A DNA stretch of 64,000 nt, from NCBI GenBank assembly GCA_025149125.1, contig CP102272.1:4464001-4528000 (forward strand), given 5' to 3'. How positions within the stretch are numbered: position 1 is the stretch's first letter; the number at the start of each line of letters is the position of its first letter. The translations under genes and the position numbers were made by a program. The DNA comes from [Clostridium] asparagiforme DSM 15981. GTDB taxonomy: Bacteria; Bacillota; Clostridia; Lachnospirales; Lachnospiraceae. Shown here in pieces: positions 7,447 through 15,357 of this stretch. The notes below the pieces were generated by a model that searched no databases, had not been told where the DNA came from, and saw only the letters and a list, made by a program, of their open reading frames with translations.

Positions 7447-7697
7447 TTTTCCGGTGAAGGTTTTTAGGCTATAATAGAGGATGCCGGTTCATTTAAAACG
7501 GATCAGGCGTTTTAAAAAAAGTCGCCCATAAAAACCGGCGAACGGCTTCCTCCTGCCCGCAGCAGGCGGACAGCCCATACGTTTCGCACAGGCCAATGCC
7601 CGCCACGGTCATTTTCTCCGCTGGCTGCCGCCCAATACAGGCGAATTGTCACGGCCCATTGTCCCTGGCGAAAATAAACAGAAAGGCAGATAAACAT
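7447..7697 (+). promoter_or_regulatory. sda promoter and about 215-nt leader with inverted repeat
   Basis: A perfect -10 TATAAT is at 7470-7475. The -35 17 bp upstream is poor (TTTTCC at 7447). Just after the predicted start, TTTAAAACG (7492-7500) and CGTTTTAAA (7508-7516) form a 9-bp stem with a 7-nt loop, a candidate operator or RNA hairpin. The remaining leader to the sdaAB ATG has no gene and no riboswitch that I recognise. The part of the gap from 7286 to 7446 holds nothing identifiable. Confidence 0.5.
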
Positions 7698-8357
7698 ATG
7701 AATGTATTCGACATCCTCGGGCCCGTGATGATCGGCCCCTCCAGCTCCCACACCGCCGGCGCGGCGCGGATCGGGCGCATCGCCAGAACGCTCCTCGGCA
7801 CCGAACCGGTGAAAGCGGACATCCTGCTCCACGGCTCCTTCGCCAAGACCTACAAGGGCCACGGCACCGACAAGGCGCTGATCGCAGGCATCATGGGCAT
7901 GGAGACCGACGACCCGCGCATCCGTCTGGCCCCGGAGCTGGCCCGCGAGCAGGGCCTTGAGGTGAACATCACCACCGGCGACATTGACGGCGCCCACCCC
8001 AACACCGCCCGGGTGATCCTCACCGACGCGGACGGACGCACGGTCATCCTGCTGGGCAGCAGCATCGGCGGCGGCAACATCCTGGTGCGCGAGATCAACG
8101 GCATGGACGTGTCCATCACCGGCCAGCACACCACGCTCATCGTGCTCCACCGTGACGCCCCCGGCACCATCGCCTCCGTCACCGAGGTACTGGCCGATGC
8201 CGGAGTCAACATCTGCAACTTCCGCCTGTCCCGGGAACAGAAGGGCGGACAGGCTGTTATGACCATCGAGATCGACGGCAGCTTCGGACAGGAGCTCAAC
8301 GACAAGGTGCAGGTTCTGCCGAATATTTTCTCCAGCACCATGCTACAGCCCATCTGA
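7698..8357 (+). CDS. sdaAB: L-serine ammonia-lyase, iron-sulfur dependent, beta subunit
   Basis: With the alpha subunit it deaminates L-serine to pyruvate and ammonia in the cytoplasm, using an oxygen-labile [4Fe-4S] cluster. The N-terminal domain carries GPSSSHTAGAARIG. A C-terminal ACT domain (about 145-219, beginning LIVLHRDAPGTIASVTEVL) is typical of the two-subunit Bacillota enzyme. 219 residues is the normal length. The start at 7698 is chosen because homology begins at MNVFDILGP; a weak GAAAGG site precedes it. sdaAA follows after 80 nt, so they form one operon. Confidence 0.95.
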   Translation: MNVFDILGPVMIGPSSSHTAGAARIGRIARTLLGTEPVKADILLHGSFAKTYKGHGTDKALIAGIMGMETDDPRIRLAPELAREQGLEVNITTGDIDGAHPNTARVILTDADGRTVILLGSSIGGGNILVREINGMDVSITGQHTTLIVLHRDAPGTIASVTEVLADAGVNICNFRLSREQKGGQAVMTIEIDGSFGQELNDKVQVLPNIFSSTMLQPI

Positions 8358-8437
8358 CAGGGCGTTTTTCCCGCGCGCGGCCGGAAGCCCCGGCCCGGGC
8401 GGCAGACAATCTTACAACTACGGAAAGGAATTTTCCC

Positions 8438-9379
8438 ATGGAAATCGAATTCAATTACAATTCCCTCGCCTCTCTGATCGCGGCGGCCGAGAAATCCGGC
8501 TTGCCGGTCTCCCGTCTGGTGCTGATGCAGCAGGCGGAGCAGATGGAACAGAGCGAGGATGAAATCTACCGGCATATGGAGGAGACGTACCGGGTCATGG
8601 CCTCCTGCATTGAACCCGGCTGCGCCCCGGACCTGCGCAGCACCAGCGGCCTCACCGGAGGCAGCGCTTACAAGATGAGCCAAGTCTCGAAGTCCGGCAA
8701 GAGTCTGACCGGCTCCCTGCTCTCCGGCGCGCTGTACCGGGCCCTGGCAGTCTCCGAGCTGAACGCCTCCATGGGCCGCATCGTGGCCGCGCCCACCGCC
8801 GGAAGCTGCGGTATCCTGCCCGCCGCCTTGCTGACCATGCAGGAGGAACGGGAAATCCCGGAGCGCGACTGCGTCATGGCCCTGTTCACCGCCTCCGCGG
8901 TAGGCATCGTCATCGCCAACAACGCCAGCCTGGCCGGAGCCCAGGGCGGCTGTCAGGCTGAGTGCGGCTCCGCGGCCGCCATGGCGGCTGCAGCCGTCAC
9001 CGAGCTTGCGGGCGGCACTCCGGCCATGATCTCACACGCCGTTGCCATTGCCCTGAAAAATATTCTGGGCCTGGTATGCGACCCGGTGGCCGGGCTGGTG
9101 GAAATCCCCTGCATCAAGCGCAACGCCTCCGGTGTGGCCGGGGCCTTCGTGGCCGCCGAGCTGGCCCTGGCCGGGATCGAGAGCGCCATCCCCGCCGACG
9201 AGGTCATCTGGGCCATGAAAAAGGTGGGCGACACCATGCCCACCGCTCTCAAGGAGACGGCCGAGGGCGGCCTGGCCGCCACCCCCACCGGGCGCAGGCT
9301 CCACGAGCAGGTATTCGGCACCGCGGCGGACGGCCTGACAGGCGGCTGCGCGGCCTGCGGAGGCTGCCCCTCCCGGTAA
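8438..9379 (+). CDS. sdaAA: L-serine ammonia-lyase, iron-sulfur dependent, alpha subunit
   Basis: The 313-residue catalytic subunit that binds the [4Fe-4S] cluster. Conserved blocks include the GLTGGSAYKM segment, APTAGSCGILPAAL, the QAECGSA block and C-terminal cysteines in GGCAACGGCP, consistent with cluster ligands. AAAGGA precedes the ATG. It is the second gene of the sda operon and is followed within 10 nt by a strong terminator. Function is confident from sequence and pairing. Confidence 0.95.
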   Translation: MEIEFNYNSLASLIAAAEKSGLPVSRLVLMQQAEQMEQSEDEIYRHMEETYRVMASCIEPGCAPDLRSTSGLTGGSAYKMSQVSKSGKSLTGSLLSGALYRALAVSELNASMGRIVAAPTAGSCGILPAALLTMQEEREIPERDCVMALFTASAVGIVIANNASLAGAQGGCQAECGSAAAMAAAAVTELAGGTPAMISHAVAIALKNILGLVCDPVAGLVEIPCIKRNASGVAGAFVAAELALAGIESAIPADEVIWAMKKVGDTMPTALKETAEGGLAATPTGRRLHEQVFGTAADGLTGGCAACGGCPSR

Positions 9380-9387
9380 GTCCCATA

Positions 9388-9429
9388 CGGGTTGAGAATC
9401 CGGATGCCCGGAATCTCAACCCGCTTTTT
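9388..9429 (+). terminator. Terminator of the sda operon
   Basis: A hairpin with arms 9388-9397 and 9414-9423, an inner 5-bp stem, and a following T-run at 9425-9429, directly after the sdaAA stop. Confidence 0.85.
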
Positions 9430-9517
9430 CAGTCTACACAGCTGCAGTTGATGAGAAATGATAAAAGACAGGGAATCACAGATGTACCGGCTGCGCCCTG
9501 GGGATTTCACACCCCCT

Positions 9518-10507
9518 CTAAAACACCGCCCTGTGAATCCCCTCGGAGATGGTAAAGCTCAGCTGCTTCACCGTCTCGTCAATATCCGGCGGCGTCACGT
9601 ACAGCGGCCCGAACTCCGGTTCCAACAGCTCCCGGATCAGCTCGTACTGCTCTTCGGAGTCCATATCCCCCACCCATTTGCCGGTGGCCTTGGTGCTCTC
9701 GCTCTGGGACAGGGCGTTGATCAGGGCGGACACCGTGTCGTGGACAATGGCCGCGGCCCCCACCACCGTGGGCACGCCGATGGCCAGCACCGGAATTCCC
9801 AGACTGTCCTTTGTCAGACTGTGCCGGTGGTTTCCCACCCCGGAGCCGGGGTGGATCCCCGTGTCCGTCAGCTGGATGGTGGTCCCAAGCCTGCGCACGC
9901 TTCTGGCCGCCAGGGCGTCGATGACGATCAGCAGCTGAGGCCGGGTCTGGTGGATGATCCCTTTTAAAATCTCAGCGGTCTCCATCCCGGTCTGGGCCAT
10001 CACCCCCGGGATGATGCCGCTGATGGCGGGCAGGTCCCGCTTTTTCAGGAAATCCGCCCCGTACTCCCCGGTCAGATGCCTGGTCACCTGGAGATTGTTC
10101 AGCACCCGGGGCCCCAGGGAATCCGGCGTAACCGAGGGATTTCCCAAACCGACCACCAGCACCGAGAGCGTTTCCCGCTCCTGACCTTTTAACATCTGGT
10201 CCATCAGCTTTTTCAGCTGCGCTCCCAACTCGTCGGAAATCTCACTGTGATACTCGTCGTCCTTTTTGGACAGCCGGTCCGCCTCCAGGGTCAGGTAGGT
10301 GCCCATGGGTTTTCCCATGGCCTTTGCGCCCTGTTCATTTAAAATCCGGACCTCCGTCAGCTTGACCCCAGTCCGTTTGCGGTCCCACTCCCGGAGCGAC
10401 ACGCCGGAAACCTCCCCGCCGTCGCCCTCAAAGCTCTCCCGCTCCTCCAGCGCCAGGTCTGTGCGCACCTCAAATTGCCCGATTCTGCCTTTTTCCATCT
10501 CTTCCAT
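9518..10507 (-). CDS. gpr: Germination protease GPR (spore endopeptidase)
   Basis: A 329-residue aspartic-type protease that degrades small acid-soluble spore proteins when spores germinate. It shows the N-terminal pro-region with EVRTDLALEE, the core LVVGLGNPSVTPDSLGPRV, LPAISGIIPGVMAQTGMETAEI, and LLIVIDALAARSVRRLGTTIQ followed by TGIHPGSGVGN. Length matches GPR. It implies the host makes endospores. It is convergent with sdaAA and divergent from rpsT. The ATG at 10507 has only a weak AAAGG site; an in-frame ATG three codons later is an alternative. Confidence 0.95.
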   Translation of the reverse strand: MEEMEKGRIGQFEVRTDLALEERESFEGDGGEVSGVSLREWDRKRTGVKLTEVRILNEQGAKAMGKPMGTYLTLEADRLSKKDDEYHSEISDELGAQLKKLMDQMLKGQERETLSVLVVGLGNPSVTPDSLGPRVLNNLQVTRHLTGEYGADFLKKRDLPAISGIIPGVMAQTGMETAEILKGIIHQTRPQLLIVIDALAARSVRRLGTTIQLTDTGIHPGSGVGNHRHSLTKDSLGIPVLAIGVPTVVGAAAIVHDTVSALINALSQSESTKATGKWVGDMDSEEQYELIRELLEPEFGPLYVTPPDIDETVKQLSFTISEGIHRAVF

Positions 10508-10565
10508 TTACCGTATCCGCCTTTCTCACATTTTATTAAGGAACATTTGCAATCGTTCAGACGGC

Positions 10566-10575
10566 CAATTTTCCC
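10566..10575 (-). promoter_or_regulatory. Possible forespore sigma-F-type -10 element for gpr
   Basis: On the minus strand GGGAAAATTG fits the sigma-F -10 pattern GGNRANAHTR. A poor -35 (TCGTA, about 14 bp further upstream) makes the call tentative. It lies about 60 nt before the gpr start. gpr of Bacillus is known to be read by forespore sigma factors. Confidence 0.3.
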
Positions 10576-10634
10576 GCCGCCTGCACTCTTACGAATATTT
10601 TTCCAAAAACCTCCCTAAAATATGTATTTAGATA

Positions 10635-10663
10635 TTGACTTTTCCTTCTGAATTGGCTAAAAT
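10635..10663 (+). promoter_or_regulatory. rpsT promoter
   Basis: TTGACT at 10635-10640, a 17-bp spacer and TAAAAT at 10658-10663 form a good vegetative promoter. It implies a leader of about 85 nt before the rpsT start. Confidence 0.8.
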
Positions 10664-10754
10664 ACAAAGGTATGTTTACATTGAACTGTCCGTGTCCAGG
10701 CTTTGATGGAAAACACAAAGATAATTATTCATGAAGAAACGGAGGTGTATTTCA

Positions 10755-11018
10755 TTGGCTAACATTAAATCTGCTAAGAAGAGAATTTTAGTAAACGAGA
10801 CGAAAGCTGCTAGAAACAAAGCGATCCGGTCTAAGGTTAAAACTATGGTTAAGAAGGTTGAAGCTGCTGTTGCTGCTGGGGACAAGGCTGCTGCCCAGGC
10901 TGCTCTGCTGGCTGCTACTTCTGAGATCGACAAGGCTACCACAAAGGGAGTTTACCACAAGAACACTGCTTCCCGCAAAGTGAGCCGTTTATCCAAGGCT
11001 GTTAATTCCATCGCTTAA
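10755..11018 (+). CDS. rpsT: 30S ribosomal protein S20
   Basis: An 87-residue, very basic Ala/Lys-rich protein that binds 16S rRNA early in small-subunit assembly. The sequence ANIKSAKKRI, the TKAARNKAIRSKVKT core and the C-terminal YHKNTASRKVSRL are diagnostic. The start is placed at TTG 10755, not the upstream ATG at 10731: the strong GGAGGTG site (10741-10747) is correctly spaced from the TTG, and S20 proteins start with (M)ANIKSA. A TTG start is also known for E. coli rpsT, where it takes part in autoregulation. It stands alone, with its own promoter and terminator. Confidence 0.96.
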   Translation: MANIKSAKKRILVNETKAARNKAIRSKVKTMVKKVEAAVAAGDKAAAQAALLAATSEIDKATTKGVYHKNTASRKVSRLSKAVNSIA

Positions 11019-11037
11019 TAGATAGAGACAACCTTTC

Positions 11038-11070
11038 TCCTTCCGGACCAACCCACCGGGAGGATTTTTT
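11038..11070 (+). terminator. rpsT terminator
   Basis: A 9-bp stem (11038-11046 with 11056-11064, one G-T pair) followed by six T, 20 nt after the rpsT stop. Confidence 0.88.
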
Positions 11071-11131
11071 ATGCCCATTTTTTGAAATTCCTGCTCCCGC
11101 CGGCTGCGCGGCCGCCGCCAAGCGGGAAAAG

Positions 11132-11171
11132 GGGGCGCGGACAGCGGGATGAAACCGCCGGTCCGCGCCCC
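11132..11171 (-). terminator. Terminator of the sugar symporter / glycosidase operon
   Basis: An 11-bp GC-rich stem (11132-11142 with 11161-11171). On the minus strand it ends in C followed by TTTT, just after the symporter stop at 11178. Confidence 0.75.
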
Positions 11172-11177
11172 TTTGGG

Positions 11178-12578
11178 CTATCTTGCCGCTCTTCTCTTTT
11201 GCAGTATCTCAGAATTCTCCTCAACCTTCTTCTTGTTTAGCGGGTATACTACCACCAGCATAAAGGTCACACAGAAAAATAACAGCGCCGGAACCAGTGT
11301 GGAGATGGTGTACAGCCCTTTCAAAACCTCGGCCGTCTGCACCTTCGCCGCCGACTGATACCCGATCAGCCCCATGGCATAGCCGCTTAAGCCCCCGGCC
11401 AGGGCCTGCCCCACCTTGCGCGCAAAGGAGTACACCGCGTAGATCGTGCCGTCCTCCCGCTTTCCGTTCTTCACCTCGGCGTCGTCGATCACATCCGTGA
11501 TATTGGCCCAGATCACCAGGTTAAAGAAGTTCACGCCCAAAAATCCAATGGCGCTGGAAATCATATAAATCCAGGGGTTTGTCAGCTTCAGTGCGAACAG
11601 TACCAGGTACACAGCTCCCGTGAAGGCCGTAGCCACCGCCGCAGCTTCCTTTTTGCCCATTCGTCCGGTGATCCGGCCCACAAATCCGGCCAGCACCAGG
11701 GACAGCATGATGTTGATGAACGTGTAGCTGGAAAATGCCTTCACATCCCCGAAATAGTCGGCGTAGAGGTACATATTTAAGCCGCTGATCAACAGCTGGC
11801 TCAGCATAAGGAACAGGGCCGCCCCGATGATTCCCAGCATCGCCCTGCTGGAGAAAATCGTCGCAAATGTCTGAAGCAGCGTGACCTTGGGGGCGTTCGG
11901 GTCCTTCTCAATTCTCACCCGCTCAGTGGTGCACTTGTAGCAGATCACATAGCAGATGATGGCGCACAGGGAGAAAATTCCCGCGACCACCGGAAAGATA
12001 CTGCCGCCGCCCCGGATCACCTGGGCCCCGTCCACATCCGTGGTGTAAATGATCACCGGCCCCAGGACGCCGATCACCAGCTGGGCCAGGTTGGCTCCCA
12101 CGCCCCGGAAGGTGGACAGAGCCGTGCGCTCCTCCGGCTTCTCCGTGATGGCGGAAGCCATGGAGCCGTAGGGGATGTTGATTCCCGTATAGCAGATGCT
12201 GCCCCAGAGCAGGTAGGTGGCGTACATGTAGACCACCTTTACCGTCATGGAAGCCCCGGCCAGGGACGACTGGTACATCAGAAAGCTGGCGATGGCCACC
12301 GGGCCTGCCATCCGGCGGATCCACTGTTTAAAGCGCCCGTCCTTTCCCGGCTTGCAGATGTCCACAATCCGGCCCATGGTGACGTCCGTAAAGGCATCCA
12401 CCACCCGGGCCACGAGGAACAGCGTTCCCACCGCCGCCCCCGGAATCCCCAGCACCTTCATATAAAAGACCATCAAAAAGGTGCTGGCAAATATAAACGT
12501 GAAATCATTACCAAAATCCCCAAATAAATATCCAATCTTATCACTGAGCCCAAAGGGCTTTACCTGTTTTTGGTCCAT
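11178..12578 (-). CDS. GPH-family cation:sugar symporter (MFS, MelB-like)
   Basis: A 466-residue membrane protein with about 12 hydrophobic segments, belonging to the glycoside-pentoside-hexuronide:cation symporters. The N-terminal KIGYLFGDFGNDFTFIFAS and the VVDAFTDVTMGRIVD segment, with its Asp residues as in MelB, support this. It is the last gene of a minus-strand operon after a GH3 glycosidase and a HAD hydrolase. It therefore probably imports the intact glycoside that the glycosidase cleaves. GGGAG precedes the ATG. The substrate is not visible from the sequence. Confidence 0.9.
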   Translation of the reverse strand: MDQKQVKPFGLSDKIGYLFGDFGNDFTFIFASTFLMVFYMKVLGIPGAAVGTLFLVARVVDAFTDVTMGRIVDICKPGKDGRFKQWIRRMAGPVAIASFLMYQSSLAGASMTVKVVYMYATYLLWGSICYTGINIPYGSMASAITEKPEERTALSTFRGVGANLAQLVIGVLGPVIIYTTDVDGAQVIRGGGSIFPVVAGIFSLCAIICYVICYKCTTERVRIEKDPNAPKVTLLQTFATIFSSRAMLGIIGAALFLMLSQLLISGLNMYLYADYFGDVKAFSSYTFINIMLSLVLAGFVGRITGRMGKKEAAAVATAFTGAVYLVLFALKLTNPWIYMISSAIGFLGVNFFNLVIWANITDVIDDAEVKNGKREDGTIYAVYSFARKVGQALAGGLSGYAMGLIGYQSAAKVQTAEVLKGLYTISTLVPALLFFCVTFMLVVVYPLNKKKVEENSEILQKRRAAR

Positions 12579-12596
12579 CTGTTTTTTCTCCCTAAT

Positions 12597-14306
12597 TTAA
12601 AATCTGGTTTCCCATCTCCCGCAGAACACATTTTCATTGTACCGGCCCATAAACGGACTCTCGCCCGCCATCTTTTCCAGCGTGGCGGCAAATGTTTCGT
12701 GGGTCGGCAGATAGGAATTGATATAGCAGCGCGCCATGGGCACGTCGATCAGGTTGTTGGTGTTGCTTAAGGACACCACGAAGGTGGGCAGCTCCGACAT
12801 ATACCAGGGCTGTTTGGCCGGCTCATCCCATTTGATCCGCATGGTGTTGAACTGGGCGAAGCCCTGGACGTTTAACACCAGCAGAACGGCGTCGTATTTT
12901 CGCCGGAACTCCTCCATTTTCCCCTTCTTCTGCTCCACCGCGGCGTCTACCGAAAAGCCCCGGGCCTCCAGCTGCTCCACAATGTCCTGAATCACCGCGT
13001 CGTCGTTGCTCTTGAACTTCTGTCCCGCGATCACCGTAGCCTCGGAGCCGATGTACACCAGCTTCAGCCGGCCGTACCGCTCCTTTGTCATGGGCAGATA
13101 ATGGCAGCGATCCTTGACCAGGGTGACAAAACGGTCCGCCATCTCCCTGGCCGCCTCGTGGTGCTTGGCGCAGCCCACCACGGCCAGATTTTCCCTGGGC
13201 GGCACCAGATTTCCCTCCGCCTTTAAGACGTGCAGGTTCAGGGCCGCCTTCACGCCCAGAATCCGGTGCAGGGCGTCGTTTAAGCGCTCCTCGGTAATCA
13301 CACCCTTTTGGTAGCCGTCCATCATGTATCCGAAATCCTCGTCCCGGTCGTTGAAGAACAGAAACATGTCGCAGCCCGCCGCGATGGCGCCGGGAACCTG
13401 CTCGCTGCGCGGAATGGTCGCGCCGAACATGCCGATCATATGGGAGGCGTCCGTCACCACCAGGCCGTTGAAGCCCAGCTGGCCCTTTAACAGCCCGGTG
13501 ATCAGCTCAGGGGCCAGGGTGGCGGGGCGGATTTCCTCGTCCTTTATCCCGGGGCAGAGCTTTTTGGAGTAGGCCGGAAGGGCGATGTGGCCCGCCATGA
13601 TGGTCATGCAGCCCTCGTCGATCAGGGCTTTATAAACCTTGCCGAAGCTCTCGTCCCACTCCTCCGCGCTCATGCCGTTGATGCCCATGATCAGGTGCTG
13701 GTCGTTCTCCTCGGTGCCGTCCCCAGGGAAATGCTTCATGCAGGTTGCAAAGTTTTTCGTTCTCATGCCCTCAAAGAACGCTTTGCCGTAACGGATCACG
13801 TCCTCCGGGCTGTCGTTAAAGGCCCGCAGCTGCACGATGGTGTTGCGCCAGTTGTAGGTCAAATCCACCACCGGAGCGAAGTTCCAGTTGCAGCCAACGG
13901 CCTCGCTCTCTTTTGCGCTGATGGCAGCCATCCGGCGCACTTCCGCCTCGCTGTCCATGGCCGCCATGGCAGCGCCGTTGGCTAAAGTCGTACCCTCGTT
14001 GACGCCGCCGTTTCCGCCCATCTCACAGTTGGAGGCGATCAGCAGGGGGATTTTGGAATACTCCTGCAAGTTTTTCGCCATCTCCCACAGCTCCTCCTTG
14101 GGGGCGTTGTGGTAGCGGATTGCGCCGGGATGGTATGTACTTAACACCGCTTTGATGGCTTCCGGCCTGCGCTCGTCGGCGTTCGCCACCATATTGACAA
14201 ACAGCTGGCCGATCTTCTCCTCCACCGTCATGGAAGCGATGGTGTCCTCCACCCATTTGACCTGTTCCTCATTTAAATAGTAGGGCTTCTGTCTTAAATC
14301 TACCAT
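12597..14306 (-). CDS. Glycoside hydrolase family 3, probable beta-N-acetylhexosaminidase type
   Basis: 569 residues with no signal peptide, so cytoplasmic. The TIM-barrel domain (about 20-340) has KHFPGDG (191-197), the Asp202-x-His204 pair and nucleophile Asp286 in GLVVTDASHM. The Asp-His pair at this spacing is the hallmark of GH3 N-acetylhexosaminidases (NagZ type), whose motif reads KHFPGHG; here the second His is Asp196. A C-terminal alpha/beta domain follows. The GPH symporter ends the operon and a HAD hydrolase precedes it, so an imported amino-sugar glycoside is a likely substrate. A beta-glucosidase is less likely. The start has a GGAGGAAA site. Confidence 0.85.
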   Translation of the reverse strand: MVDLRQKPYYLNEEQVKWVEDTIASMTVEEKIGQLFVNMVANADERRPEAIKAVLSTYHPGAIRYHNAPKEELWEMAKNLQEYSKIPLLIASNCEMGGNGGVNEGTTLANGAAMAAMDSEAEVRRMAAISAKESEAVGCNWNFAPVVDLTYNWRNTIVQLRAFNDSPEDVIRYGKAFFEGMRTKNFATCMKHFPGDGTEENDQHLIMGINGMSAEEWDESFGKVYKALIDEGCMTIMAGHIALPAYSKKLCPGIKDEEIRPATLAPELITGLLKGQLGFNGLVVTDASHMIGMFGATIPRSEQVPGAIAAGCDMFLFFNDRDEDFGYMMDGYQKGVITEERLNDALHRILGVKAALNLHVLKAEGNLVPPRENLAVVGCAKHHEAAREMADRFVTLVKDRCHYLPMTKERYGRLKLVYIGSEATVIAGQKFKSNDDAVIQDIVEQLEARGFSVDAAVEQKKGKMEEFRRKYDAVLLVLNVQGFAQFNTMRIKWDEPAKQPWYMSELPTFVVSLSNTNNLIDVPMARCYINSYLPTHETFAATLEKMAGESPFMGRYNENVFCGRWETRF

Positions 14307-14324
14307 GTTTTTTCCTCCTCCGGT

Positions 14325-15179
14325 TTATCCCTGCAAATTATTTACAAATTCTTCCAACAGCCGTTTCTGGTCATCCCGGCCGAACGCATTTCCGGCCAAC
14401 CGCTTCACAATTCCCGGCAGCTCCCGCCAGCTCTCGTACTCCCGGGTCACCAGGATCGGGTAGAACCAGACTCCGTTTGCCTCTGCCGCCCCGCGGTCTC
14501 CTGGCGCGTCGCCCACCATCATCACGTGGTCCGCCGGGTAGCCGTATTTCAGCAGTTCCCGGATGCAGCCGGCCTTGGAGCCGGCGTTCTGGGCCAGCAC
14601 AATATCCACATCCCGCAGCAGGCCGTTCGCGCCCCACTCCTTCACAACCGCATCCTGGTTGGCGGAGGATACCACCGCGATGTCCGCGTACTGGTGGATC
14701 AGCGGAATTCCCTCTTTCACGCCGGCAAATGCGCGCTTGCTCTCCTCCGGCAGCTGTTCGATTTCCCGGTTCACCGCCTGAGACCAGCGAAGGGCCTTTT
14801 TCAGACAGAGATCATCCTCCCTCAGAACCGCTTTCTCCAGAGCGCCGTTGCTCAGCTCGTCCGACTCCTCCACCCACCGGTTCAGGGCTTCCAGCCCCTC
14901 GATTTTCCTGTATTCCCGGTCCACCCCGGTCAGCACCAGGGCCAGCGCTTTAAACCGGTTGATTCCCCTGGTCATGGAGTAGAGATTCACCTGGTTCCAG
15001 CGGAACAAAACCGGGTCCCGCCAGTTATCCAGCTCCCATTCCTCCACCATACAGGGGCCAAAGCACCGGTGGTGCTTGATGTCCATGGTGTCCATGGCGC
15101 AGCCGTCCGAGTCGATGCAGACCAGATAATCCTTCTTCCGCTCAAAACCCGAAAACGGGTTCATTTCCATCCGTTCCAT
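14325..15179 (-). CDS. HAD-superfamily hydrolase
   Basis: A 284-residue cytoplasmic phosphatase-like protein. HAD motif I is IDSDGCAMD (Asp23 nucleophile, Asp25), motif II lies in VVSSANQ, a Lys follows in the NAGSKAGCI region, and motif IV is GDAPGD. A large helical cap fills the region between motifs I and II (about 35-160). It is the first gene of the glycosidase/symporter operon and diverges from an AraC regulator, so it may dephosphorylate a product of the imported glycoside. AGGAGG precedes the ATG. The exact substrate is unknown. Confidence 0.85.
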   Translation of the reverse strand: MERMEMNPFSGFERKKDYLVCIDSDGCAMDTMDIKHHRCFGPCMVEEWELDNWRDPVLFRWNQVNLYSMTRGINRFKALALVLTGVDREYRKIEGLEALNRWVEESDELSNGALEKAVLREDDLCLKKALRWSQAVNREIEQLPEESKRAFAGVKEGIPLIHQYADIAVVSSANQDAVVKEWGANGLLRDVDIVLAQNAGSKAGCIRELLKYGYPADHVMMVGDAPGDRGAAEANGVWFYPILVTREYESWRELPGIVKRLAGNAFGRDDQKRLLEEFVNNLQG

Positions 15180-15257
15180 CGCTTCCTCCTTTTACCGCCT
15201 CTTGATGGATTGACTTTACCGTAAAATCAGATCATAAAAAAGGGGTAATCTTGCTTT

Positions 15258-15273
15258 AAAATCGTACGATTTT
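15258..15273. promoter_or_regulatory. 16-bp perfect palindrome between the HAD operon and araC
   Basis: AAAATCGTACGATTTT lies between the divergent HAD and AraC genes, just upstream of a -10-like TATACT (15278-15283) for the AraC gene. A degenerate second copy, AATTATACGATT, is at 15319-15330, 59 bp further on. This is a candidate operator for autoregulation and for the divergent operon. Confidence 0.55.
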
Positions 15274-15357
15274 TTGGTATACTGTAATTCAGTTCAATAT
15301 TTTTATATTTATGTGTAAAATTATACGATTAATTTTTTGTTAAAATGGAGGTTTTCC

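Noticed and set aside
7482..7697. Riboswitch in the sda leader
   Set aside because: No conserved core of a known riboswitch class could be recognised by eye.
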